Assembly: GCA_964424355.1 (NCBI GenBank)
Contig: CAYRIO010000012.1
Coordinates: 16,447 to 80,446, forward strand
Length of the DNA: 64,000 bases
Origin: CAZEHS01 sp964424355
Lineage (GTDB): Bacteria; Bacillota; Clostridia; Peptostreptococcales; Acidaminobacteraceae
Direction: 5' to 3'
Both the position numbers and the translations under genes were made by a program. The notes beneath the pieces were generated by a model. It was given only the letters and a program-made list of their open reading frames with translations, was not told the DNA's origin and searched no databases. This document shows positions 8,866-17,100 of the stretch, piece after piece; position 1 is the first letter of the stretch, and each line of letters starts with the position of its first letter.

Positions 8866-10158
8866 TTACAGCGCGAAGACAGCATACAGAGGAACCGACT
8901 TGATTCCGTTCTCGAAACCAAAATTTCTCGAGGAAATGCGAACCGCCATCTGGGGTTTGTACCGATCCATATAAACCGACAGGCTTCTGGACCGATTGTT
9001 CTCTGCCGCTTTAACTTCCACCGGGACCACACCACCGTTCATGACGATTAAAAAATCCACTTCAGCCTTGCTCTTGGATTCCCAATAGTGCAAATCAAGG
9101 CCTTTGGCTGCCAGGGCTCCGGCGACATAATTTTCGGTCAGGGCTCCTGAAAACTGATTCATCTCAGATCCCACCAGAGATTGCAGCGTTATACCTGCTT
9201 GAGCTGACAACAGACCAACATCGCTCATATACAATTTGAAGCTGGACAGATCCTGATAGGCCATTGGGGGCATGAAGCCGTGTTCGCATTTGACACATTT
9301 CAGCACCACCCCGGAGGCAATCAGCCAATCAATGGAGTCTCCATACAGCGAAGCTCTGCCACCGCTGCGAATCAGTTTGTATTGAAATTTGCTGTTCTCC
9401 TTAGCTAATTGGGCAGGAATCGATTCATAGGCACTGCGGATCCTAACACTTTCCGACGGTGACGCATATTTCGACATGTCAGACGTATAGGCATTCAGAA
9501 TGGTCCGCCTAACCTCCAGTTCCGTCATTAAAGACTGCCGTTCCACCGATGCCTTCACAGCTGCGGGCATGCCTCCAACTACCAGATACTCCCGGTAATA
9601 GAGCAGGGCTTCTCTGTGGAGCTGCTCATTCAAAGCTGAATCCGCCACGCAGCAACGCCTGATTTCGTCTGCTAACAATGTCTTTCCCTTTGCCCAGAGA
9701 AATTCCTCGAAATCCAAAGGATGAAGAGTTGCCATCTGAACCTTTCCAACGGGAAACGAGAATCGACTTCGATTCACAGCGACACCCAGGAGACTTCCCG
9801 CAGCAATCACCGAATACTCTGGTCCATTCTCTGCAAAGTATTTCAGAGCCGTCAAAGCTCTTTCACAAACCTGAATCTCATCAAAAAATAGAAGCGTATC
9901 CGCAGCATTCACCTTTGTTTGGTAGTACTGCTCAAGTACGGCAATAATCCGTTTGGGAGTAATATCCCCATCAAAGTAAGGAATCAGCCCGGCTTCCTGC
10001 TCAAAATTCACATACAGGACATTTGCAAAATGTGACCGTCCAAATTCTAAAACCGTATAGGTCTTACCCACCTGCCGTGCCCCGTAGATCAACATCGGCA
10101 ATCGTTCGGCTGTTTGAGCTTTCCAGTTCAGAAGGTTATCTGTCAGTTTTCGCTTCAT
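8866..10158 (-). CDS. AAA+ ATPase with DUF4143 domain
   Basis: At 430 residues this matches the widespread ATPase_AAA_14 + DUF4143 family. The P-loop GARQVGKT is near residue 26-33, Walker B LLFFDEIQ near 90, and the sensor region AAGSLLG near 122. The C-terminal DUF4143 half ends with EVDFLI...VPVEVKAAE, a PD-(D/E)XK-like nuclease signature. The biological role of the family is not settled; it is common in accessory regions. The ATG at 10158 follows GAGGTGAGATT. It stands alone, with a pair of direct repeats in its upstream region that may be regulatory. Confidence 0.92.
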   Translation of the reverse strand: MKRKLTDNLLNWKAQTAERLPMLIYGARQVGKTYTVLEFGRSHFANVLYVNFEQEAGLIPYFDGDITPKRIIAVLEQYYQTKVNAADTLLFFDEIQVCERALTALKYFAENGPEYSVIAAGSLLGVAVNRSRFSFPVGKVQMATLHPLDFEEFLWAKGKTLLADEIRRCCVADSALNEQLHREALLYYREYLVVGGMPAAVKASVERQSLMTELEVRRTILNAYTSDMSKYASPSESVRIRSAYESIPAQLAKENSKFQYKLIRSGGRASLYGDSIDWLIASGVVLKCVKCEHGFMPPMAYQDLSSFKLYMSDVGLLSAQAGITLQSLVGSEMNQFSGALTENYVAGALAAKGLDLHYWESKSKAEVDFLIVMNGGVVPVEVKAAENNRSRSLSVYMDRYKPQMAVRISSRNFGFENGIKSVPLYAVFAL

Positions 10159-10197
10159 AATCTCACCTCTTCTTAGTTAGAGGATATCATTAGAGCA

Positions 10198-10252
10198 TTT
10201 TTATGTCCATATTAATGTTTTGAAATACACTTTTATGTACATATTGACGTTT
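10198..10252. repeat. Pair of direct repeats upstream of the DUF4143 ATPase
   Basis: TTTTATGTCCATATTAATGTTT and TTTTATGTACATATTGACGTTT differ at only three positions and are offset by 32 bases, about three helical turns. They lie 40-95 bases upstream of the ATPase start codon, so they may be a binding site for a regulator contacting one DNA face. Function is inferred. Confidence 0.5.
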
Positions 10253-10296
10253 GATTTAACATTAATCTTGATAATGAGAGATCTCACCTCATGAAG

Positions 10297-10325
10297 AAAG
10301 CAACAGGAACCATCCCTGTTGCTTT
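10297..10325. repeat. REP-like repeat, copy 4
   Basis: AAAGCAACAGG and CCTGTTGCTTT form an 11-bp perfect stem around AACCATC. This is the cleanest palindromic copy in the window. Confidence 0.75.
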
Positions 10326-10360
10326 TACACTCCTCTCATTGTTCTTGGGGGTTCTGTTCC

Positions 10361-10387
10361 AAGCGCCAGGGATGGTTCCTTTCGCTT
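10361..10387. repeat. REP-like repeat, copy 5
   Basis: AAGCGCCAGGGATGGTTCC then TTTCGCTT shares the GGGATGGTTCC core and AAGC ends with copies 1 and 4, with a degenerate stem. Confidence 0.6.
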
Positions 10388-10500
10388 CAATATCTTCTTT
10401 GATATCCAAGTACTCGTCATCATCCTGCTCACCATGAAAGGCTTCAAATGCCTGTATATTCCCTGTGAAATAATCCATAATGAAAGTCCGCTGTTCTGGA

Positions 10501-10526
10501 AGCAAAAGGAATCGTCTCTTGTGCTT
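10501..10526. repeat. REP-like repeat, copy 6
   Basis: AGCAAAAGGAATCGTCTC then TTGTGCTT is a diverged copy lying just past the stop of the flavin-binding protein gene. Confidence 0.5.
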
Positions 10527-10535
10527 CTCCTTATA

Positions 10536-10967
10536 TCATAAGTCCCCTTGCAGGGAATCCACCGGGCCATTCAGAAATAAAAATGTCTTCAGCTCAATAC
10601 CGAAAATTACGCTATCAGGACTCCTCAAGATTTCCTTTAATTCCACATGTCTGTCGGCTAAAAGTATGCGGGCCCCCTCACTTTCTGCAGGGTCCAACTG
10701 CTTGTGAATCCCTTCAAACGTAACTGATGCTACGGGTTCATCCGAAGAAAAAGCAAGCCTTTGGCGGTTATCAACCAGCAAACTCACAGTTGAATTCTCC
10801 AACAGGTTCCTGAATTTCCTGGATTCACGGACAGTAACCATATACACCGTTTTTAAATCATCACCAAGGACATAAGTCATCAACGAGCAATGGGGAATGC
10901 CTCCACTTGCCGTACATAAAACACCGAGAGTATGATCCTGAAGAATCTCTTTCACTCTATCCAGCAT
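10536..10967 (-). CDS. Pyridoxamine 5'-phosphate oxidase-like FMN-binding protein
   Basis: This 143-residue protein has the split-barrel pattern of the PNPOx-like family: an N-terminal strand pair GVLCTASGGIPHCSLMTYV, then YMVTVRESRKFRNLLENSTVSLLVD, where the K-x-x-NL-stretch normally lines the FMN phosphate site. Members bind FMN, F420 or heme and many are uncharacterised. I begin at the ATG at 10967, which has GGAG nine bases upstream. A TTG at 10982 is possible but lacks a site of its own. It is single, flanked by REP-like repeats, with no neighbour that hints at a partner. Confidence 0.82.
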   Translation of the reverse strand: MLDRVKEILQDHTLGVLCTASGGIPHCSLMTYVLGDDLKTVYMVTVRESRKFRNLLENSTVSLLVDNRQRLAFSSDEPVASVTFEGIHKQLDPAESEGARILLADRHVELKEILRSPDSVIFGIELKTFLFLNGPVDSLQGDL

Positions 10968-11008
10968 ATCTCCACACTCCAATCATTAAAGTATTTATGA
11001 TCAATTTC

Positions 11009-11038
11009 AAAGCAGAAAGAACCATCCCTGTTGCTTTT
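11009..11038. repeat. REP-like repeat, copy 7
   Basis: AAAGCAGAAAGAACCATCCC followed by TGTTGCTTTT is a full-length copy. It is the first of three consecutive copies that fill most of the gap between the flavoprotein and acetyltransferase genes. Confidence 0.65.
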
Positions 11039-11041
11039 CTT

Positions 11042-11090
11042 GCTTCTGGAACCATCTCCATTGCTTTAGTAATTGTCCCTGCCGCTTCAG
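11042..11090. repeat. REP-like repeats, copies 8 and 9
   Basis: GCTTCTGGAACCATCTCC with ATTGCTTT (11042-11067) is followed directly by a shorter remnant, AGTAATTGTCCCTGCCGCTT (from 11068). With copy 7 they form a cluster of three at about 30-base spacing. Confidence 0.55.
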
Positions 11091-11138
11091 TTTGATGAAA
11101 TCAATGGCTGCAAACAAGTTGATAAGCTGTCTGGCTCC

Positions 11139-11672
11139 TTATCCCTCAGTAAGCGTCCAGATCATATGATCGGCCCCCTGCCCCCAGTAGTTCTTAAGGA
11201 GATAGGACGGATAGCCGAATTTGACTGTCCATATTTTCTGGGCGCTGGGATATCCGCTGTCGAGACAAAATTTCTCTACGCCATGAGCACGCAGCACTGT
11301 GATCATTTGCGTCACCAGTGTGCTCCCAAGCCCTTTGCCCTGATAGTCCGGATGTACGAATACGGTTCCAATCTCAACGGTATTCTTTGGCATGCCCTTG
11401 GCAAAATTTCGAATCACATCGTTTGGCGCGCCATATTCGATGGTCCCAACAATCGAATCGCCATCCTTCGCCACAAGGAAAAAGCGATCAGCGCCTCCGC
11501 TGGAAAAGTCCTGCATGAGAAAGTTCTGTTTATTCTCGATTTCTTCGTGCATCAAATCCGACATATGCAACAGCCCGTTCTTGGTGAATGTATGAAATAT
11601 TACTGTTTGAAAGAATTCGTTCAACCTGTGTGTGTCTTTCTGCTCAGGTCGGGAGATACTTATCGTGTTCAT
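11139..11672 (-). CDS. GNAT family N-acetyltransferase
   Basis: The protein is about 177 residues. Acetyl-CoA motif A is clear: IGTVFVHPDYQGKGLGSTLV, the Q/R-x-x-G-x-G/A pyrophosphate loop being QGKGLG, followed by VEKFCLDSGYPSAQKIWTVKFGY. The substrate cannot be told. I begin at the ATG at 11672, just before the fold begins, with GGTG six bases upstream. The same frame stays open to an ATG at 11753, which has only a weak site. The gene is isolated between a REP-like cluster and the terminator that follows dinD. Confidence 0.85.
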   Translation of the reverse strand: MNTISISRPEQKDTHRLNEFFQTVIFHTFTKNGLLHMSDLMHEEIENKQNFLMQDFSSGGADRFFLVAKDGDSIVGTIEYGAPNDVIRNFAKGMPKNTVEIGTVFVHPDYQGKGLGSTLVTQMITVLRAHGVEKFCLDSGYPSAQKIWTVKFGYPSYLLKNYWGQGADHMIWTLTEG

Positions 11673-11780
11673 TTCTTTCACCATCTGTGACATCAGCACA
11701 GCCCTTTTAGATATTCCCTTTTCAACATGAAATTGATGATTTGACCAATTCATTCTCTACCATCAGCACTTCTCAGAAAT

Positions 11781-11827
11781 AAAAAAAGTTGTTCCCAGGT
11801 ATAAATATCAAATACTTGGGACACAAC
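11781..11827 (-). terminator. Rho-independent terminator after dinD
   Basis: On the minus strand GTTGTGTCCCAAGTA pairs with TACCTGGGAACAAC and is followed by seven T residues. It lies 84 bases after the dinD stop. Confidence 0.8.
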
Positions 11828-11910
11828 CTACTGGACTGTTTCCTTCCGATTGAATCCCTCTCACCAATGCACATATATCAGGATTTCCTCCCTCTGATCA
11901 GATGCTTTGG

Positions 11911-12771
11911 TTAATACCCTTTATCAACAGCGTGAATCAATTTGCTTTCTTTAATGCGTTGTTTTTCCTTTTCAATCTGCTTTACACTTTTCTTCGGCAC
12001 AGGTAAATCCTCTGGCATGGATCCACCTAATTCCTTAATGGTTTTACGCACTGCTTTACCCACTTCGAAATGGGTTTTATTAGCCTCTTCCTTACCTTGA
12101 ATGTTTTCCCTGCGCAGTTTATCATCCGTTTGTGTTGCACGGAACAGATTCGCAGCTAATTCCGTGCTGCCCATATGGTCAAGGATTTTTTGACTTCTTT
12201 TCAAACCCTTTTGTTTATGGATGTCCTGAGCTTTCAGCCCTCCGTAAAGCCCCATATAATCGTGATTCTGAAAGATAGCATATTCCAATGGCGTCTTTAC
12301 ACCCGCCAAATCAGTGGATTCTGCCAAAGACTTATTATGGTTGATGATTTCATTTCGTATTGCCAGTCGCTTTTGATCTTCAGTTAATTGCTCATAGTTT
12401 TCGATAATTTCCTGCTGGCGGGTTTTAATGGCAAAATAGGTTTGACCCAAAGCAATCACTTGCTTTCTGGGATCTCCATTTTGAACAATAAGGTAACAGG
12501 CATATCTTGAAAGCATGATATCATCAACTTCACGTGTAGCATCGGATCCAATCTGGACCATTTTGTTGACGTCAACAAAATGGTCAAAAACCTCATTATT
12601 ACTCACTTTACAGGCCGTTCTTGCCTTTTCAACAACCAGTTTGAAATTTCGCCATTCGGTATATTCCAATACCGGCTGTAAATCCCGGGCATACCAGAAT
12701 TCTTCATCATATTCGTTGATGTGTTTCAAATCTTCAAATATTTGTTCCTGATATTTTTCGATAGAATTCAA
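11911..12771 (-). CDS. dinD: DNA-damage-inducible protein D (DinD)
   Basis: The 286-residue protein matches DinD along its whole length. It has the BRO-N-like start (EFWYARDLQPVLEYTEWRNF), the central DIMLSRYACYLIVQNGDP and the hallmark KILDHMGSTELAANLFRATQ, which I recognise as nearly the same in Escherichia coli DinD. E. coli DinD belongs to the SOS response and inhibits RecA-mediated strand exchange. The start is TTG at 12771, seven bases after AAGGAG. A minus-strand TATGAT at 12793-12798 could be the -10. I saw no clear GAAC-N4-GTTC LexA box, so SOS control is not shown here. A terminator follows, so it is a single-gene unit. Confidence 0.93.
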   Translation of the reverse strand: MNSIEKYQEQIFEDLKHINEYDEEFWYARDLQPVLEYTEWRNFKLVVEKARTACKVSNNEVFDHFVDVNKMVQIGSDATREVDDIMLSRYACYLIVQNGDPRKQVIALGQTYFAIKTRQQEIIENYEQLTEDQKRLAIRNEIINHNKSLAESTDLAGVKTPLEYAIFQNHDYMGLYGGLKAQDIHKQKGLKRSQKILDHMGSTELAANLFRATQTDDKLRRENIQGKEEANKTHFEVGKAVRKTIKELGGSMPEDLPVPKKSVKQIEKEKQRIKESKLIHAVDKGY

Positions 12772-12816
12772 GGGTTTGCTCCTTTTAAACGAATCATATA
12801 AGAACCAAATACAACA

Positions 12817-12876
12817 GGGTTAAAAGAAAAAGTAACTTCTATGGTTAGCCATAGAAGTTACTTTTTCTTTTAACCC
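12817..12876. terminator. 60-bp perfect hairpin, probable two-way terminator
   Basis: Two perfect 28-base arms (12817-12844 and 12849-12876) flank the loop TTAG. The inner GC-containing stem GTAACTTCTATGG is bordered by A-rich and T-rich tracts inside the arms, so it can stop transcription in both directions. It lies about 100 bases after the MBL-fold gene stop and 46 bases before dinD. It leaves dinD only a very short promoter region. Confidence 0.85.
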
Positions 12877-12900
12877 TATCTTTTCCTTTTGTTATCAATT

Positions 12901-12930
12901 AGAAGCGGCAAAAACCGATTCTTTTCGCTT
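12901..12930. repeat. REP-like repeat, copy 10 (diverged)
   Basis: AGAAGCGGCAAAAACCGATTC then TTTTCGCTTC keeps the AAGC ends and the ACCG core but has lost most of the stem. It lies between the 60-bp hairpin and the MBL-fold gene stop. Confidence 0.4.
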
Positions 12931-12979
12931 CAATTACTCCGCCTGCTCACCTGTTGCTCATATTGAGTAGCTCGCATAA

Positions 12980-13888
12980 TCAAAATTCCATCCCTTTTGT
13001 CACAATTGAAAAACCCGCAAAATCGTAGCGCCGATTCTGTCCTTCATCTTCATAGCATGGGGCATTTCCCTGAATAATATCCCTGAAAGCCACTGCGCAT
13101 TCAACCAGTTTTTGCGGCTGCGCCAACGGCTCATTGTGACCGCAGTACAGCAATGCCAGTGATTCTGCCATTCCAGAAAGTTTTTCCATGGTTCTCTGAT
13201 ACCCATAGAAATCCGACAATCCGTACAAAGTATCTGAAAAATGGGTGTACAGCGCTGCCGGGTAGAAGACATCTCCGGTAAAAAGCAAGTGATTGCTTGT
13301 ATCGTGAAGAACAATACTGTCCCTCGTGTGCCCCGGAGCATGAATCACTTGAATGATTCGGTTTCCCAAATCAAAAGTATGCCCATCGGGAATACCGATG
13401 GGGCTGCATCCCGGAATAAAGAAATGCTCTGGATCGAATGCGGACGGAAACTCCCGAATCGTCATGCCCTCAACCACCTGATGAGCCAGTTCCTCTTGCG
13501 TATAGCCTTTTCGAAGTCGCTCTAATGTCAGCACATCATCCCATGCGAACACCTGCTCAAAGAGATTGTTGTTGCCCACATGGTCGAAGTGATTGTGACA
13601 GTTTACAACGAAAACCGGTTTTTCCGTCAGTGCATCCACTACCGTTTTAATATTCCCAATTCCCATTCCGGTATCTAGCAGCAAGGACTTTTCACTGCCG
13701 CAAATCAGATAGGACAGCACTTCCTGAAAATGTCCGCCTTCGTAAATGCAGTACACATCATGCGGCAAGGAGTACACATCAAACCATGGTTCCTTAACGT
13801 CGATGCACTCAAAATTTCGGTAACAGTCTCTGGGCAGAAGCGCTGACCAATCATCCAACACCTCACAACTCTTAATTTTCTCTTCCAT
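12980..13888 (-). CDS. MBL-fold metallohydrolase
   Basis: This 302-residue protein has the metallo-beta-lactamase fold metal ligands in order: CHNHFDHVG (HxHxDH, near residue 97), HAPGHTRDS, FTGDVF and the final CGHNEP. It is not a beta-lactamase proper; the pattern fits glyoxalase II-like or lactonase-like hydrolases, with substrate unknown. I start at the ATG at 13888, eight bases after AAAGGGGG; an earlier in-frame start at 13942 lacks a site. The strong two-way hairpin at 12817-12876 is its probable terminator. It has no operon partner. Confidence 0.9.
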   Translation of the reverse strand: MEEKIKSCEVLDDWSALLPRDCYRNFECIDVKEPWFDVYSLPHDVYCIYEGGHFQEVLSYLICGSEKSLLLDTGMGIGNIKTVVDALTEKPVFVVNCHNHFDHVGNNNLFEQVFAWDDVLTLERLRKGYTQEELAHQVVEGMTIREFPSAFDPEHFFIPGCSPIGIPDGHTFDLGNRIIQVIHAPGHTRDSIVLHDTSNHLLFTGDVFYPAALYTHFSDTLYGLSDFYGYQRTMEKLSGMAESLALLYCGHNEPLAQPQKLVECAVAFRDIIQGNAPCYEDEGQNRRYDFAGFSIVTKGMEF

Positions 13889-13988
13889 ATAACAGTACCC
13901 CCTTTCATTGCTCCGTTCCTCAAAGATATCTGTATTTATCATAACGCAAACACAGGTTTTAACCGATTTGTATTTCTGCAGCTTCTGG

Positions 13989-14017
13989 AAAGCAACAATA
14001 ACCGTCCCTATTTCTTT
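13989..14017. repeat. REP-like repeat, copy 11
   Basis: AAAGCAACAATAACCGTCCC followed by TATTTCTTT keeps the family's left end and ACCGTCCC core. It lies beside a transposase scrap at 14041-14128. Confidence 0.55.
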
Positions 14018-14040
14018 TTACTTGTGAGCATTCTGTCGGA

Positions 14041-14128
14041 TCACTGCGACCTTTGTGCAAATATCAGCGCCGCTTCCTTTAAAAATATCATTCTCCATCT
14101 TGAGCTGGTTGTTCTCTTTTCTCAATCG
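14041..14128 (-). pseudogene. Remnant of an IS3-family transposase OrfA (C-terminal tail)
   Basis: On the minus strand the sequence encodes LRKENNQLKMENDI and then, after a one-base frameshift in a T run near 14092, LKEAALIFAQRSQ and a stop. This is the leucine-zipper tail seen at the end of IS3-group OrfA proteins. No OrfB, terminal inverted repeat or rest of OrfA is present. The scrap begins within four bases of the helicase stop codon, so an insertion and later decay may have trimmed the intergenic region. Confidence 0.65.
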
Positions 14129-14131
14129 TAA

Positions 14132-17100
14132 CTACACAATTTTCACAATCTGATTCGAAGCCTTAAAAATCTCCATCGGCATTTTACTGTCCAATTTATA
14201 TGTGATGCTAATCGGCGCAGAACCTTGGTGTGACACGTATTTAGCCAAACCTAAGCATCTATACACTTCAGTGTTCCCGTAACCATCGGTCCTCTCTTCT
14301 CTCACAAACAAAACAACTCTTGATCCGTTCTCCCGCATGGTGATATAGCGTTGACCCGTGGGGCTTGTATCCGATGTGCGGCTCTGTGACTGCCAATGAA
14401 AAAGTTTATCGCTGATGGCATAATCTTCATATCGGGTTGATTCTTTATAGTGTTTTTCGGTTTTGTTCAAAGTAATGAAGAAAGCATCTAGATTTTGGCC
14501 GCTGAAGTATTTGACACCTTCCCTGAATGCCTTTACGGAATTGATCGTGTTTTCACCAATTGCTGCAAAGACGTGTTGTGTTGAATAGGACGCGTGTAGT
14601 TCCAGAGGCACATCGGAATCTATTGCGACTTGCTTTGGTACATGGTCGATTTGGACTAGATTATAACTGACGATGGCTAGGGTCTCGGTAATAAATTCGG
14701 GGCTGAATTCATGGATGTTACGCATAAAATCTTGAATTGACCCCGTCCATGGCTCATTGAAAAGTGTGTAATAAAACACGGTCGCCAATCTAATATCTCG
14801 TTCTTTAGCGAGCTCCCATGAGGAGGTGAAGAAATGCTGTATAAATTGCAGCAGCTCCACAGAATTAATCTTTGCAATTCTGCTCATGGCTTTTTTTAGG
14901 GAATTAATATCCGCTAGAGGGCTTCTGGAATCCACTTCATATGCTCGATCCAACAATTCTGTAAACGTGATGAATCGATAAACTTCAAGGGGTTCAAGAT
15001 GATAGTGGTTTAAGAAATTTACAAAGGTACACTCCAAATCTGCGTGCAGCTTAAAATCGGACATTAACTGCCGCAGCTTACTGTTATTGATATAGGCGGA
15101 TTCTATGCTCTTAAGAATCCGCTCCTTTGCAACCCTTTCAAGTTGAATATGGCAGTTGTTGGGAAGTGCCGTGAAGCCTTCTTCCATATCTGCCACCAGC
15201 GACCGATGGGAGCGTCCAACAAGACTTTGGAATTTCATGCGATAATCATAATTCTTATGGGCCTGACCAATAAAATCAAGGACAGTCAATACCTCTTTTT
15301 CCGGATGGAGCCTTAAGCCACGGCCTAACTGCTGGATAAACACCGTGGCAGATTCGGTTGGCCGCAAAAACAAGACCACATTGATTTCTGGAATATCGAC
15401 CCCTTCATTGTAGAGATCCACAACAAAGATGACCTTGATCTCACCTCGCATTAGCTTACCCTGCACCGTCTGCCGCTCTTCTTTTGAAGAATCTGCATCC
15501 AGGTGGAGAGATGGAATGCCGCTTTTATTGAAGACTTGACTCATATACCGGGCGTGATCTTTAGATACACAAAATCCCAAAGCCTTCATTTTAGATGATG
15601 ATATGACATATTGTTCAATGGCTTTAAGTATCCCATTGTTCCGCTGCTCATTGCCGATGAATTTCAGACCAAGTTCTGCAATATCATAGTGTCCACTTTG
15701 CCATTTTATCTGTGTCAAATCGGTTTCGTCTGAGATTCCGAAATAATGAAAAGGACACAGCAAATTTCGGTCAATGGCTTCCCTTAACCGTATTTCATAG
15801 GCAATACGATTATTGAAATCCGTTAGAATGTCAACACCATCCATTCGTTCAGGCGTAGCCGTTAGGCCTAATAATATTTCAGGCGTGAAATGCTCCAAAA
15901 TTTTGCGATAGCTCCCAGCCGCAGCATGGTGTGTCTCATCAAGAACGATGTACTGAAAGTATTCTGGATCAAATTTCGAATACTGCATACTGCTGTTAAG
16001 GGTTTGAATAGAAGCAAAAACATGCTGAAAATCTTTTGGTTCGTAGCTTCCAACCCAAAGCTCTCCGAAATTTGCGTCTCTCAAAACGCCTCTATAAGCA
16101 GATAGGCTTTGCTTTAGGATTTCCTCTCTATGAGCCAAAAACAAGACTCTTGCCTCTGGTTTATCCGAATAAAACCGTTTAAAATCAAAGGCTGAAACAA
16201 TAGTTTTGCCAGTTCCTGTGGCAGCTACGATTAGGTTTCTAAAGGAGCCATAAACCTCCCGCTCAATTTCCAATCGATCTAAAATAGACTGCTGATAGGC
16301 ATAGGGAACGATATCGAAAAAATAGAGTGGATTGCCTGACTCGAGCTTGTGCGACTCCTCTTCCAGAGCCATTTTTAACCGTCGGACATCCTCAAAGCTT
16401 CTAGGGTCAAATGCTTGAAATTCCCCGATGTTCCAGTAGGTTTCAAAGGTTATACGGTACTTCTGAATGAGTTCATAAGAGGAATACTCAGATACCTTCA
16501 AATTCCACTCTGTCCCCTCGCTGAGGGCAGCCTTTGACAAATTAGAAGATCCTATGTAAGCCGTACTAAATCCTGATTCTCTATGAAAATAGTAAGCCTT
16601 TGCATGAAGGCGGGTTCTATTTGTATCGTATGAAATCCGCACCTCTGTATTGGGCAGCTGAGCCAACATCTGAACAGCCTTATAGTCTGTAGCCCCCATA
16701 TAGCTGGTGGTAATGACTCGGAGTTTCTTGGTCTTAGTGTGCTCCACCAAATCATCATAAATAAGTCGAAGTCCACTATGCTTGATAAATGACACCAGCA
16801 GGTCAATGCGATCAGCCGATGCAATTTCTCGTTTCAGCTCCATATATACAGGCGGCTCATGATCTCCACCAGTAAACAAACTGCTTCGGGCCACAGAGGT
16901 CATCGGCATTTGTTCTAAAAATCGGTCCTTTCCTAAAAGCTTCTCTGTAATACCTCTTAGCAAATGGTCATCCATAATATGAAACTGACTGAGCTCATCA
17001 TCCTTTAATAGCCCACCGAGCTTTTCTATCATCTGATTAACCACTTCAATCTGAAACGCCAGGTGCTCTGGCTTTTTAAAATGCCGAAGCCCCGTCTCCA

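Larger units (their letters stand above)
10159..10535. other. Gene-free gap with direct repeats and REP-like copies
   Basis: Near the ATPase start are two 22-23 base direct repeats (10198-10220 and 10230-10252). Further on are three REP-like copies (10297-10325, 10361-10387, 10501-10526). A short minus-strand frame starting ATG at 10478 reads MDYFTGNIQAFEAFHGEQ and then runs into repeat-derived residues. It has no convincing ribosome site, so I treat it as non-coding or a gene remnant. Confidence 0.6.

Noticed and set aside
10159..10260. CRISPR-like or iteron array
   Set aside because: Only two repeat units exist with no further spacers, cas gene or replication gene nearby.
10284..10505. Possible small gene between REP-like repeats
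   Set aside because: Much of it is translated repeat sequence, its start has no ribosome site, and no domain is visible.
12772..12816. LexA (SOS) box upstream of dinD
   Set aside because: GAAC at 12802 is followed by sequence that does not give GAAC-N4-GTTC, so SOS control could not be supported from sequence.
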